From contig NZ_VFOZ01000001.1 of NCBI RefSeq assembly GCF_006716425.1, positions 7,130,001-7,194,000 of the forward strand: a DNA stretch of 64,000 bases. Direction: 5' to 3'. Position numbers and translations under genes: made by a program. The stretch is from Actinoallomurus bryophytorum (lineage in GTDB: Bacteria; Actinomycetota; Actinomycetes; Streptosporangiales; Streptosporangiaceae). Position 1 is the first letter of the stretch, and the number at the start of each line of letters is the position of its first letter. The notes under the pieces were generated by a model, which was not told the origin of the DNA, searched no databases, and saw only the letters and a list, made by a program, of their open reading frames with translations. Shown here one piece after another: positions 7,966-15,624 of this stretch.

Positions 7966-8982
7966 TCAGCGGCCGGCACGGGCGGCCAGCGCCTCGATGG
8001 CGGTGGCCACGGTCGTCGGGTCGGAGATCATCGTCAGGTGGCGGCCACCGGGGATCAAGGTGGCGGGCGGCGCGCCGATCCGTACGGCGGTCTGGGCGGG
8101 AGCGTCCTTGCCGAAGATGCCGTCGTCGGCGCCGAACACCACCGACGTCGGCACACCCGACTCGCGCAGCCGCGCCACCCGGGCCGCGGGCAGGCCGGGA
8201 TTTCCCGCGGCCAGCGAGCCCCACAGACCCGATTCGCCGCCGGCGACCTGGTAGGGACGCCGCCACACCTGTGTCCCGGCGTGATCCAGAGGAGGGCAGG
8301 AGGGGCCGCACTGCGCGTTGTAGAAGGTGCGGATGAGCCAGTCGGAGCGCAGCCCGAGGCGCAGCAGGCTGGTCCGGTAGGGGTTGATGAGCACGTCGCC
8401 GATCGGCGTACGGGAGCCGGCACCGGTGTTGAGGGCGTCGCCGTCCAGCATCAGCAGACCGCCGATCCGGCCGGGCGCTCGCAGCGTCGCCTCGGCGGCG
8501 ACGGCCGCGCCGCTGGAGTGCGCGACCAGCAACGGCCGCTGCCCGTGCGCGCCCAGGCCCATGGCGTCCAGGAAGCCGAGCAGCTGCGTGGCGAGGTGCC
8601 CGGCGGTGTACGGGCCGCGGCGGGCGCTGTAGCCGGCGCCGGTCAGGTCGAGCGCGTACACCCGGTGGTCGCGGGCGATCACCGGCGCGAGCCGCGACCA
8701 GGTGTCGGCGGACTCGAACGCGCCGTGCACGAGCACGACCGGGCCGCCGGTGGTTCCCCAGACGCGATAGCGGGTCCTCACGTCGGCGGCCCGCACGTAG
8801 GACTGTCCGGGAGGAGGCGTCGCGCGGTGCGCGGTCAGGGCGTTGTAGCCGAAGGACGCGCAGGTCACCAGGGCCAGCATCGCCGCGAGGGCGATGGCCG
8901 TCCGCCGGGCCCACCGCCGCAGCCGCGGGAGGCGGCCCGGCGGGGGCACGGTGACACGGGCGTCGGCGGGTTCGGAGCTCAT
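7966..8982 (-). CDS. Membrane-anchored alpha/beta hydrolase
   Basis: A 338-residue protein with an N-terminal membrane segment (about residues 28-48, after an Arg-rich stretch) and then an alpha/beta-hydrolase fold. The oxyanion region is VVLVHGAFESADTW, the nucleophile elbow VAHSSGAAVA, the acid VVFGADDGIFG and the base histidine GGRHLTM, so the triad looks complete. The domain should face outside the cell. The ATG at 8982 was chosen since a longer reading would overlap the ABC permease gene, which ends 13 bp upstream. It is probably the last gene of the ABC operon. Confidence 0.8.
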   Translation of the reverse strand: MSSEPADARVTVPPPGRLPRLRRWARRTAIALAAMLALVTCASFGYNALTAHRATPPPGQSYVRAADVRTRYRVWGTTGGPVVLVHGAFESADTWSRLAPVIARDHRVYALDLTGAGYSARRGPYTAGHLATQLLGFLDAMGLGAHGQRPLLVAHSSGAAVAAEATLRAPGRIGGLLMLDGDALNTGAGSRTPIGDVLINPYRTSLLRLGLRSDWLIRTFYNAQCGPSCPPLDHAGTQVWRRPYQVAGGESGLWGSLAAGNPGLPAARVARLRESGVPTSVVFGADDGIFGKDAPAQTAVRIGAPPATLIPGGRHLTMISDPTTVATAIEALAARAGR

Positions 8983-8995
8983 CGTCTGGACCCGG

Positions 8996-9793
8996 TCAGC
9001 TCGACTTGACTTCGGTGCGGAGCACGCGGAACACACCCAGGGCCGCGGGAAGGACGACCCAGATGAGGGTCGCGGTGAGGACCTGGGCCCACTGCTGCCC
9101 GGTCAGGCCGCGGTCGTACAGGGGGCCCTGGGCCAGGTTGAGGTCGACCCACTGGCCGGCGTCCTTGAGCGCCGGTACGGAGGAGAACACCGCGCTCGAC
9201 AGGTTGGGCAGGACGTAGAAGGCCACGATCGCGGCGGCACTGATCAGCAGCAGCATCCCGTACGCCAGGCCCTCGGCCAGGCCGGTGAGCAGGACCAGCG
9301 CGGTGTCGAGGAAGCCGCTCGCGCCGAAGGACCAGCTGCCGTCGCCGTGGCGCAGCGCGATGCCCAGGAGGTTGCCGGCCGCCGCCGTACCGAAGGTGAT
9401 CGCGATCACCATGAGGCCCAGGAGCAGCGTCGCGCCGGCCTTGGCCAGCAGCACCCGTCCGCGGCCGGGTTCCAGGGTGAACGTCACCAGCCCGGTGCGC
9501 TGGCTCCATTCGCTGGTGATGGTGAGGATGCCCAGCACGGGGAGCAGGATCTTCTGGGGCGTCTGGGTGAAGTCGACGAACCTGTCGTAGGTGAGGTCCT
9601 TGGGAGCGGCGGTCACGAGCATCACGGCCACCACCAGCGGCGTGGTCGCGATGATGGCGACCAGCAGCCATCTGCCGGACCGGGTGTCGGTGAGTTTGCG
9701 GAGCTCGGCCTTGAAAAGGCGGGCGAACGGTACGCCGGGGCGCCCGGTCGCGATCGCCGGCCGGTCTGCGTGGTCTGTCAGATTCGCGGTCAT
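8996..9793 (-). CDS. ABC-2 type transporter permease
   Basis: A 265-residue permease with about six hydrophobic segments, starting with a cytoplasmic stretch FARLFKAELRKLTDTRSGRW typical of ABC-2 permeases in drug, bacteriocin or lipid export systems. A conserved ITSEWSQRTGLVTFTLEP segment follows the second helix. The ATG at 9793 overlaps the stop of the ATPase gene (ATGA), so the two are translationally coupled and should form one complex. Substrate unknown. Nearby regulators suggest control by the two-component system on the right. Confidence 0.85.
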   Translation of the reverse strand: MTANLTDHADRPAIATGRPGVPFARLFKAELRKLTDTRSGRWLLVAIIATTPLVVAVMLVTAAPKDLTYDRFVDFTQTPQKILLPVLGILTITSEWSQRTGLVTFTLEPGRGRVLLAKAGATLLLGLMVIAITFGTAAAGNLLGIALRHGDGSWSFGASGFLDTALVLLTGLAEGLAYGMLLLISAAAIVAFYVLPNLSSAVFSSVPALKDAGQWVDLNLAQGPLYDRGLTGQQWAQVLTATLIWVVLPAALGVFRVLRTEVKSS

Positions 9794-10734
9794 CGTCGCG
9801 CTCGTTCCTGTGAGTTCTCTCGTGAGTGGTCGGCCGTCAGCCGCAGGAACATGTCCTCCAGGCCGGCCCCCTCCGCCGGGCGCAACTCGACCAGCACGAC
9901 CCCGGCGGCGCTCGCCGCGCCGGCGACCTGGTCGGCCGGCGCCTGGGTGAGGTAGCCGCCGTCGGCGGCGGAGGTGAAGGCGATGCCGGCGTCCGTCAGC
10001 GCCGTGGCCAGCCGCTGGTCGTCGACGCCTCGCACCAAGGTGCCGCCGGAGGCCAGCAGCTCCTGCTTGGCGCCCTGCGCGACGATCCGTCCGCGGCCGA
10101 TCACGACCAGCTCGTCGGCGATGACCTCGACCTCGCGCAACAGGTGCGAGGACAGCAGGACGCTGCCCCCGTCGTCGGCGAATCCTCGCAGCAGACCCCG
10201 CATCCAGTGGATGCCCGCCGGGTCGAGCCCGTTGGCCGGTTCGTCGAGGATCAGCACCCGCGGATCCCCGAGCAGGGCCTGTCCCACGCCGAGGCGCTGC
10301 CGCATCCCCAGCGAGTACGTGCCGGTACGGCGCCGCGCCTCGGCCGGGGTGAGAGCGACGAGGTCGAGGATCTCGTCGACCCGGTCGAGGTCCACACCCA
10401 TCACGGTCGCCGCGAGGGTGAGGGCCTCGCGGCCGGTACGGCCCGGGTGCTGCGCCGACGCGTCCAGCAGGACACCGACGTGCCGGCCCGGGTTGGGCAG
10501 CCGCCGGTAGCCGAGACCGAGGACGGTGCACCATCCGGCCGACGGCGGGGTGAGGCCGACCATCATCCGCATGGTCGTCGACTTGCCCGCTCCGTTGGGG
10601 CCGAGGAACCCGGTGATCACCCCCGGCCGGACGGCGAAGCTCACGTCCTCCACGGCCGTGTGGGCGCCGTAGGTCTTCGTCAGCCCGCTGACCTCGATCG
10701 CGTAGCCATGCTCGGTGTCATGCGTTCGGCTCAT
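9790..10734 (-). CDS. ABC transporter ATP-binding protein
   Basis: An ATPase of about 314 residues of the DrrA/CcmA-like group that pairs with ABC-2 permeases. Walker A is GPNGAGKST, the signature reads YSLGMRQRLGVGQALL, Walker B is VLILDEPANGLDP, and the H-loop is LSSHLL. The C-terminal 90 residues are the usual regulatory extension. The ATG at 10734 was preferred; an upstream GTG at 10779 adds 15 residues but has no ribosome site. A CTACG-N8-CGTAG palindrome lies upstream at 10795-10812. The energy subunit is coupled to the permease by an ATGA overlap. Confidence 0.85.
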   Translation of the reverse strand: MSRTHDTEHGYAIEVSGLTKTYGAHTAVEDVSFAVRPGVITGFLGPNGAGKSTTMRMMVGLTPPSAGWCTVLGLGYRRLPNPGRHVGVLLDASAQHPGRTGREALTLAATVMGVDLDRVDEILDLVALTPAEARRRTGTYSLGMRQRLGVGQALLGDPRVLILDEPANGLDPAGIHWMRGLLRGFADDGGSVLLSSHLLREVEVIADELVVIGRGRIVAQGAKQELLASGGTLVRGVDDQRLATALTDAGIAFTSAADGGYLTQAPADQVAGAASAAGVVLVELRPAEGAGLEDMFLRLTADHSRENSQERARR

Positions 10735-10794
10735 CACCCGCTCATCGTCGGCCCCGGCGTTCTGCCGGGCGTCCGTCACCGGGCGACGCGTGAC

Positions 10795-10812
10795 CTACGC
10801 AGATCCACGTAG
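10795..10812. promoter_or_regulatory. CTACG-N8-CGTAG dyad upstream of the ABC operon
   Basis: An 18-bp inverted repeat with arms CTACG and CGTAG around 8 bases; flanking C and G extend the arms to 6 bp. The same arms and spacing recur at 12649-12666 upstream of the histidine kinase gene, making it a candidate site for the adjacent LuxR-type response regulator. Confidence 0.5.
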
Positions 10813-10819
10813 GCGGGTC

Positions 10820-11473
10820 TCAGTCCGCGAGTCCGGACTGGTAGGCGAAGACGACCAGCTGGGCCCGGTCACGCGCGCCGAGTTTGATCATCGCGCGGCT
10901 GACATGGGTGCGTGCCGTCGCGGGGCTGATCACGAGCCGGTCGGCTATCTCGTCGTTGCTCAGGCCCTCCGCGGCGAGGACGACGATCTCACGTTCCCGT
11001 TCGGTGAGGGCGGGCAGGTTCGGGTGCGGTCGCGTCGGGCGGGGTGACTTCGAGACGAACTCCCGGATCACCTTGCGGGTCACCGACGGCGACATGAGGG
11101 CGCCCCCCTCGACGACGGCCCGGATCGCGCGCAGGAGTTCGGCGGGTTTGGTGTCCTTGAGCAGGAAGCCGCTGGCGCCGTGGCGCAGAGCGTCGAAGAC
11201 GTACTCGTCGCGCTCGAACGTGGTGAGGACGATGACCTTGGTCTCGGCCAGGTCCGGGTCGCCGGTGATCCGCCGGGTCGCGGCGAGCCCGTCGATGCCG
11301 GGCATGCGGATGTCCATGAGGATGACGTCCGGCCGTTCACGCCGCGCCGCGGCCAGTGCGGCCAGACCGTCGGCGGCCTCTCCGGCGCAGGACATCCCGT
11401 CCTCGTTCTCGATCAGGGTGCGCAGGCCGAGCCGTACGAGCTCCTGGTCGTCGACGATGAGTACCGTGATCAT
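10820..11473 (-). CDS. LuxR (NarL)-type response regulator
   Basis: A 217-residue response regulator. The receiver domain starts at ITVLIVDDQELVRLGLR with the phosphoacceptor Asp54 in ILMDIRMPG, the Thr in VIVLTTF and the Lys in GFLLKDTKP. The DNA-binding domain is the C-terminal LuxR HTH (LTEREREIVVLAAEGLSNDEIADRL). The ATG at 11473 overlaps the kinase stop codon (ATGA), so the pair is translated together. Likely targets are the ABC export operon immediately downstream and its own operon. Confidence 0.9.
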   Translation of the reverse strand: MITVLIVDDQELVRLGLRTLIENEDGMSCAGEAADGLAALAAARRERPDVILMDIRMPGIDGLAATRRITGDPDLAETKVIVLTTFERDEYVFDALRHGASGFLLKDTKPAELLRAIRAVVEGGALMSPSVTRKVIREFVSKSPRPTRPHPNLPALTEREREIVVLAAEGLSNDEIADRLVISPATARTHVSRAMIKLGARDRAQLVVFAYQSGLAD

Positions 11474-12594
11474 GAGGGGCCTCCGGTCGGGAGCCGGGCG
11501 CGGACTTCGAAACCGTCGTCGGGCGATGGTCCGGCGGTGAACTCTCCGCCGAGCGCCAGTACGCGCTCGCGCATGCCGGAGATTCCGGACCCGCCCTCGC
11601 CGGGGGAGTAGTCGGTCACGGTGTTGGAGACGGTGATGAGCACGCCGCCGGGCTCGTACCGGATGCCGACCGTGGCCTGCTCGGCTCCGCTGTGCCGCAG
11701 CACGTTGGTCAACGACTCCTGGATGATCCGGTAACCGGTCAGGTCGACCGCGACGGGAAGGGCGGCGACGGGCTCGCCGGAGTTCTCCAGACGTACGTAC
11801 ACGCCGGCCTCGGCCATCCGCCGCCGCAGCTCGTCCAGCCGGGCCAGGCTCGGCACGGGCGATCGTTCGGCCTCGGTGCCGGCCCGGCGGACCATCGCGA
11901 GCGTCGCCCGCAGCTCGTCGAGAGCCTCGCTGCTGGTACGGCTGATGGCCTCCAGCGCCACCTCCGCCTGATCGGGTTTCTTGGCGAGTACGTGCAGGGC
12001 CACGTCCGCCTGCATCTTGATCGCCGCCAGGCCGTGTCCCACGATGTCGTGGACCTCTTGGGCGACCCGTAGCCGCTCGTCGTCGACGCTCTGCCGGATC
12101 GCCTCCGCCCTCGCACGGACGGCCATCTCCCGCCGCGTCCGGAGGGCGAACCCCAGGGAGAACGGCACGAACACCCACGCCGAGACGTCGACCACTCCGA
12201 AGAGGCCGAGCCGGTGGCTGTGGACGAGCAGGTGCGTCAGCGTCATCGCGAGCGCGGCCAGCGAGTACGGCACGGCCCTGTTCAGCGGCGCGTGCCGTGC
12301 CGCAGAGTAGACCGCGAGCATGAACGAGATCAGGATCGGCCCGTAGGCGTACCCGAGGACCAGATACGACCAAGTGCAGAGGGCCACCACCGCGAGCACG
12401 GCCTGTGGCCACCGGCGGCGTACGGCCAGGACCACGGCGGCCGTCACCACGAGTACATAGCCGCGAACGTCGATGGGCACCTCGGCCCGCGACGGGCTAC
12501 CGGCGAACGTGGTGCCGACGACACCGCCCAAGGTGAGCAGGGCCGCCAGCACGCCGTCGCCGAACAGGGGCCTGGCGTGCTTCACGCGTTCCAC
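11470..12594 (-). CDS. Sensor histidine kinase (HisKA_3 type)
   Basis: A 374-residue membrane kinase with an N-terminal sensor region of about five or six hydrophobic segments (residues 12-150). The dimerisation/phosphoacceptor helix ERLRVAQEVHDIVGHGLAAI carries His182. The ATPase part has TNVLRHSGAEQ as the N-box and GSGISGMRERV as a glycine-rich box. It starts at a GTG with a weak GAAAG upstream. It passes phosphate to the overlapping LuxR-type regulator. The stimulus is unknown; a sensor made only of membrane helices suggests an envelope or lipid-dissolved signal. Confidence 0.9.
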   Translation of the reverse strand: MERVKHARPLFGDGVLAALLTLGGVVGTTFAGSPSRAEVPIDVRGYVLVVTAAVVLAVRRRWPQAVLAVVALCTWSYLVLGYAYGPILISFMLAVYSAARHAPLNRAVPYSLAALAMTLTHLLVHSHRLGLFGVVDVSAWVFVPFSLGFALRTRREMAVRARAEAIRQSVDDERLRVAQEVHDIVGHGLAAIKMQADVALHVLAKKPDQAEVALEAISRTSSEALDELRATLAMVRRAGTEAERSPVPSLARLDELRRRMAEAGVYVRLENSGEPVAALPVAVDLTGYRIIQESLTNVLRHSGAEQATVGIRYEPGGVLITVSNTVTDYSPGEGGSGISGMRERVLALGGEFTAGPSPDDGFEVRARLPTGGPS

Positions 12595-12648
12595 ACTTTC
12601 ATCGTCGGCATCCTCTCAGCTCCGGCCGGCTCGCGGCCCCGAGCGCGC

Positions 12649-12666
12649 CTACGCGAATTCGCGTAG
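12649..12666. promoter_or_regulatory. Perfect 18-bp palindrome upstream of the kinase gene
   Basis: CTACGCGAATTCGCGTAG is a perfect palindrome 55 bp upstream of the kinase GTG, in the 279-bp spacer between the kinase and LysR genes. Its outer arms and 8-bp spacing equal those of the dyad at 10795-10812. It is likely an autoregulatory site of the two-component system; LysR is the alternative owner. Confidence 0.55.
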
Positions 12667-12873
12667 CTCGGGGGCCGCTCGGTGACGGACGTCAGCTGGA
12701 TCATCGAGACCGACGATGAGTGCCCTGCCAGAGGCCACAGGACGTTTCAGCATCCTTTTAAGGGACGGCCGTTCAAGAGGTTCGAGTAGGACCATATGTT
12801 CGATGGGCGGTGTCGCCCGTCTGGCTGTTCCGGGCCTGCGGCCTTCCGTTGACGGTACGTACAGGTGGTCGTT

Positions 12874-13827
12874 GTGGAGTTGCGCGATATCAGAACGTTC
12901 TTGGCGGTGTCGGAGGAGTTGCACTTCGGCCGGGCCGCCAAGCGACTGCACGTCTCACAGGGGAGAGTGAGTCAGACGATCCGCGCACTCGAGCGAGAGG
13001 TCGGGGCGGCTCTCTTCGAGCGCACCAGCCGGCAGGTTCGGCTGACCGTTCTCGGGGAGCGGTTCCGCGTCGGCGTTCAGCACGGGTACGACGAGCTCAC
13101 TCAGGTACTGCGGGACTGCCGGGCCGCCGCAATGAGCGCCAGTGAGCGGTTGCGCATCGGCTACGCACCGTCCATCGGCGGCGGTTTCACCACCCGGGTC
13201 ACCGCGGCCTTCGAGGCGAGTTACCAGCGGTGTACGGCCACGCTGCACGCCGTCCCGCTGGGCCGGGGCATGAGGCCGGAGGAGACGCTCAAGAACGGCG
13301 CCGCCGACGTGGTCCTGGCCTGGTCGCCGGGCGGTGACGGCGGGGCCATGGAGGCTCCGGACCTGACCGTCGGGCCGGTGGCCGCCGAGGTCCCGCGCGG
13401 CCTGCTCGTGCCGGACCGTCATCCGCTGACCGAACACCCGACGGTGAGCGTGGAGGACCTCACCGAGCACGAGCTGCTGAAACCCCCGTCCGCCGAGGAC
13501 TCGCGCCTGCGTGATCTCTGGACCCCACGGTTCACGCCGTCGGGGCGACCGATCAGGCACACCGCCGAGGACTTGGTCGCCCTGACCGGCAGGAGCGGAG
13601 TGCTGGTCGAGGACGTACTCACCCTCGTCGCGCGCGGACGCGGCCTGCACTGCACCGTGACCTCGCTGCTCGACCGATTCCCCTTCCCCGGCCTGAGAGT
13701 CCTCCCCATACGTGACATGGCTCCGATGGTCGTCGTCCCGGTATGGCTGAAAGCCGCGGACAACGCGGCCATCCGCGCCTTCGCCGAGACCACCGCCACA
13801 TTCACCCGCCGCCGAGGCGCCGGCTGA
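12874..13827 (+). CDS. LysR family transcriptional regulator
   Basis: A 317-residue LTTR. The N-terminal winged helix reads VELRDIRTFLAVSEELHFGRAAKRLHVSQ (here split for reading), the classic LysR start, followed by the dimerisation helix and a periplasmic-binding-protein-like effector domain with LRIGYAPSIGGG. The GTG at 12874 gives the canonical start and has AGGTGG upstream; a GTG 9 bp earlier is less likely. No obvious target lies on its strand except the MFS exporter 387 bp downstream, which may be its target. The effector cannot be predicted. Confidence 0.85.
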   Translation: MELRDIRTFLAVSEELHFGRAAKRLHVSQGRVSQTIRALEREVGAALFERTSRQVRLTVLGERFRVGVQHGYDELTQVLRDCRAAAMSASERLRIGYAPSIGGGFTTRVTAAFEASYQRCTATLHAVPLGRGMRPEETLKNGAADVVLAWSPGGDGGAMEAPDLTVGPVAAEVPRGLLVPDRHPLTEHPTVSVEDLTEHELLKPPSAEDSRLRDLWTPRFTPSGRPIRHTAEDLVALTGRSGVLVEDVLTLVARGRGLHCTVTSLLDRFPFPGLRVLPIRDMAPMVVVPVWLKAADNAAIRAFAETTATFTRRRGAG

Positions 13828-13829
13828 CG

Positions 13830-13892
13830 CGATTAATTCAGCTAATCGATGGGAGTCGGACTGGGCATTGTTCGCCTGTCCGATATCAGACA
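13830..13892. promoter_or_regulatory. Two dyads in the spacer before the MFS gene
   Basis: CGATTA-N7-TAATCG (13830-13848) follows the LysR stop directly. Sixteen bases forming TGTCcGATATCaGACA (13877-13892, one mismatched pair) lie 29 bp on. Both stand in unusually AT-rich sequence for this window, which suggests the promoter of the MFS transcript. The protein that binds them is unknown; LysR is an obvious candidate. Confidence 0.35.
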
Positions 13893-13962
13893 AGATCAGC
13901 TTCCGTGGGAACGCTTTCTGCGTGAATGTCCGGTGCCCGAGCGAAAACGCGGAAAGGAGGAA

Positions 13963-13986
13963 ATGGAAATGACGAGAGAGGGCTGA
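13963..13986 (+). CDS. Putative 7-residue leader peptide upstream of the MFS exporter
   Basis: An almost ideal Shine-Dalgarno stretch (GGAAAGGAGG, 13951-13960) stands 2 bases before an ATG whose reading frame encodes only MEMTREG before TGA; a second in-frame ATG sits at 13969. Such a strong site with no long gene behind it is unusual. A stable hairpin follows 23 bp later and the drug-exporter gene begins about 230 bp downstream, the layout of ribosome-mediated attenuation. It could instead be the stub of a decayed gene. Confidence 0.4.
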   Translation: MEMTREG

Positions 13987-14009
13987 GTGGGTCGTCCAAT
14001 CGACGCGAT

Positions 14010-14049
14010 CGCGCCCCTCGGCTCCGAGCGGGGTGTTCCGAGGGGCGTG
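14010..14049 (+). terminator. Hairpin between leader peptide and MFS gene (possible attenuator)
   Basis: Perfect 10-bp stem with core GCCCCTCGG (14013-14021) and CCGAGGGGC (14038-14046), extended by a C-G, a wobble and another C-G pair; 16-base loop. No T-run follows, so if it terminates it does so in the T-less manner common in actinomycetes. The rest of 13828-14213 holds no convincing gene. Confidence 0.4.
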
Positions 14050-14213
14050 CTCGCCTCGCCGTTCGCCAAAAGTCTCACCGCCGTCGGCCGGATGAAGCCG
14101 GCCGATGGTCAAGGTGGGAGAGGAAATGTCATCAACGGACGTTCTGGCGCTCGGCCGGCCGGGATTCCAGCAGGCGGGGACCGCCCGGCGTGGGCGGACG
14201 GATCCGGTGACCT

Positions 14214-15521
14214 GTGGCCGTGACGTCGCCGGGGCGGCCGACCTTCCGGGAGGTCTTCGCCGTCCGCGAGTTCCGTGCGCTGTGGGCCGCCGAGCTGCTC
14301 TCTCAGCTGGGCGACCAGCTCGCGAGAGTATCGCTGGCCGTCCTCGTCTACCAGCGGACGTCGTCCGCGCTGCTCACCGGGCTGACCTATGCCCTCACCT
14401 ATCTCCCCTCGCTGCTCGGCGGCGTGCTGCTGGGCGGCCTGGCCGACCGGTACGCGCGGCGCGAGGTCATCGTCACCGTCGACCTCCTGCGCGCGGTGCT
14501 GGTCGGGCTGATGGCGGTGCCCGGCGCGCCGTTTCCGGCCCTCTGCCTGCTGCTCGTGGGCATGACCACGCTGAGCGGGCCGTTCAAGGCTGCTCAGCTG
14601 GCATTGCTCGCCGACGTCCTGAGCGGCGACCGCTACGTGCTCGGGTTGTCAGTGCGGCACATGACGATCCAGTCCGCGCAGGTGGCCGGCTTCCTCGCCG
14701 GTGGGGTGCTGACGCAGGCGGTGGGCCCGTCCAGCGGGCTCGGCCTGGACGCCCTCAGCTTCGCCGCCTCCGCCGCCCTGGTGGGTTTCGGCGTGCGCCG
14801 GCGGCATGCCCCCGCCCCGTCGACCGCCTCCGGCGCCACCCGGAGCACCGCCGGTGGGCCGGCGCTGGTGTGGCGCCATCCCGGGTTGCGCTCGTTGACC
14901 GGGCTGGCCTGGCTGGCCGGCTGCTACATCGCCCCGGAGGGGCTCGCCGCGCCGTACGCGGACGCGGTCGGCGCGGGCACCGCCGTGGCGGTGGGCGTGA
15001 TCATGGCGAGCGATCCGGTCGGTAGCGTGATCGGTGCGCTGGTGTTCGGGAGGTTCGTGTCCGACGAGACGCGCGAACGGGCCCTCGCACCACTGGCACT
15101 GCTCGCGGGACTCCCGCTGGTGCTGTGCGTCTTCCGCCCGGGGCTCGTCGTCTCGGCCCTGCTCTTCGCCGTGTCCGGCGCGCTGGCGACCGGCTATCAC
15201 ATGCAGCTCGGCGCGTCGTTCGTACGGTTGCTCCCGGCCTCCGCGAAGGCCCAGGGCCTCGGTGTGATGTCGTCGGGCCTCATCACCGTGCAGGGGCTCG
15301 GCACGCTGACCGGCGGTGCGGTGGCCGAGCTGACCGGGACCGCGAACGCGGTCGCCCTCGCGGGCGCGGGCGGGATTCTGCTGGGTGCCCGTCCGGCGTG
15401 GGTCTGGACGCGGGAGTCCAGAGCGGCACGCCTGCCCCGGCCGCCGCGTACGCGCGCCGACCGGGGATTCGAGACCGAGCCGCGTGAGGAGGTGAGGCAG
15501 ATGCGTGGCAGAGACCAGTGA
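14214..15521 (+). CDS. MFS transporter (drug-exporter type)
   Basis: A 435-residue major facilitator protein with about twelve hydrophobic segments. It opens FREVFAVREFRALWAAELLSQLGDQLARV, with the family's LSxxGDxLxxV pattern in the first helix, and the loop-2/3 motif GGLADRYARREV follows. This subgroup (MFS_3, related to enterobactin and macrolide exporters) is usually involved in drug or siderophore export. The GTG at 14214 was used; the ribosome site is poor, in keeping with a regulated leader. It ends at a strong terminator and is convergent with the P450 operon. Confidence 0.85.
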   Translation: MAVTSPGRPTFREVFAVREFRALWAAELLSQLGDQLARVSLAVLVYQRTSSALLTGLTYALTYLPSLLGGVLLGGLADRYARREVIVTVDLLRAVLVGLMAVPGAPFPALCLLLVGMTTLSGPFKAAQLALLADVLSGDRYVLGLSVRHMTIQSAQVAGFLAGGVLTQAVGPSSGLGLDALSFAASAALVGFGVRRRHAPAPSTASGATRSTAGGPALVWRHPGLRSLTGLAWLAGCYIAPEGLAAPYADAVGAGTAVAVGVIMASDPVGSVIGALVFGRFVSDETRERALAPLALLAGLPLVLCVFRPGLVVSALLFAVSGALATGYHMQLGASFVRLLPASAKAQGLGVMSSGLITVQGLGTLTGGAVAELTGTANAVALAGAGGILLGARPAWVWTRESRAARLPRPPRTRADRGFETEPREEVRQMRGRDQ

Positions 15522-15545
15522 ACACGGGACGGGTCCGGTAACCGC

Positions 15546-15583
15546 CGTGACGGCCGGCGGGCGAAGAACCGCCGGAAGTCACG
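15546..15583. terminator. Bidirectional hairpin terminator
   Basis: Arms CGTGAC+CCGGCGG and CCGCCGG+GTCACG pair perfectly in two blocks separated by a 2-base internal loop; apical loop of 8 bases. It lies between the convergent MFS and P450 genes. Confidence 0.7.
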
Positions 15584-15624
15584 CTCTTCACGGACCGCGG
15601 CCCCCTTCAGGCGGCCACGATCGA

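Noticed and set aside
9826-10812. 328-codon open frame on the plus strand opposite the ABC ATPase
   Set aside because: It is a GC-bias shadow: low-complexity composition, no ribosome site, and the minus strand carries all motifs of an ABC ATPase.
14105-14213. Possible small protein starting at 14105 or 14126 (GGGAGAGGAA before the second ATG)
   Set aside because: The ribosome site is decent, but the frame runs on for hundreds of codons through the MFS gene in the wrong frame with no recognisable end; not enough support.
13987-14223. 78-codon frame beginning GTG right after the leader peptide stop
   Set aside because: Composition is not protein-like (Pro/Gly/Arg rich), it contains the hairpin and overlaps the MFS start; kept only as leader sequence.
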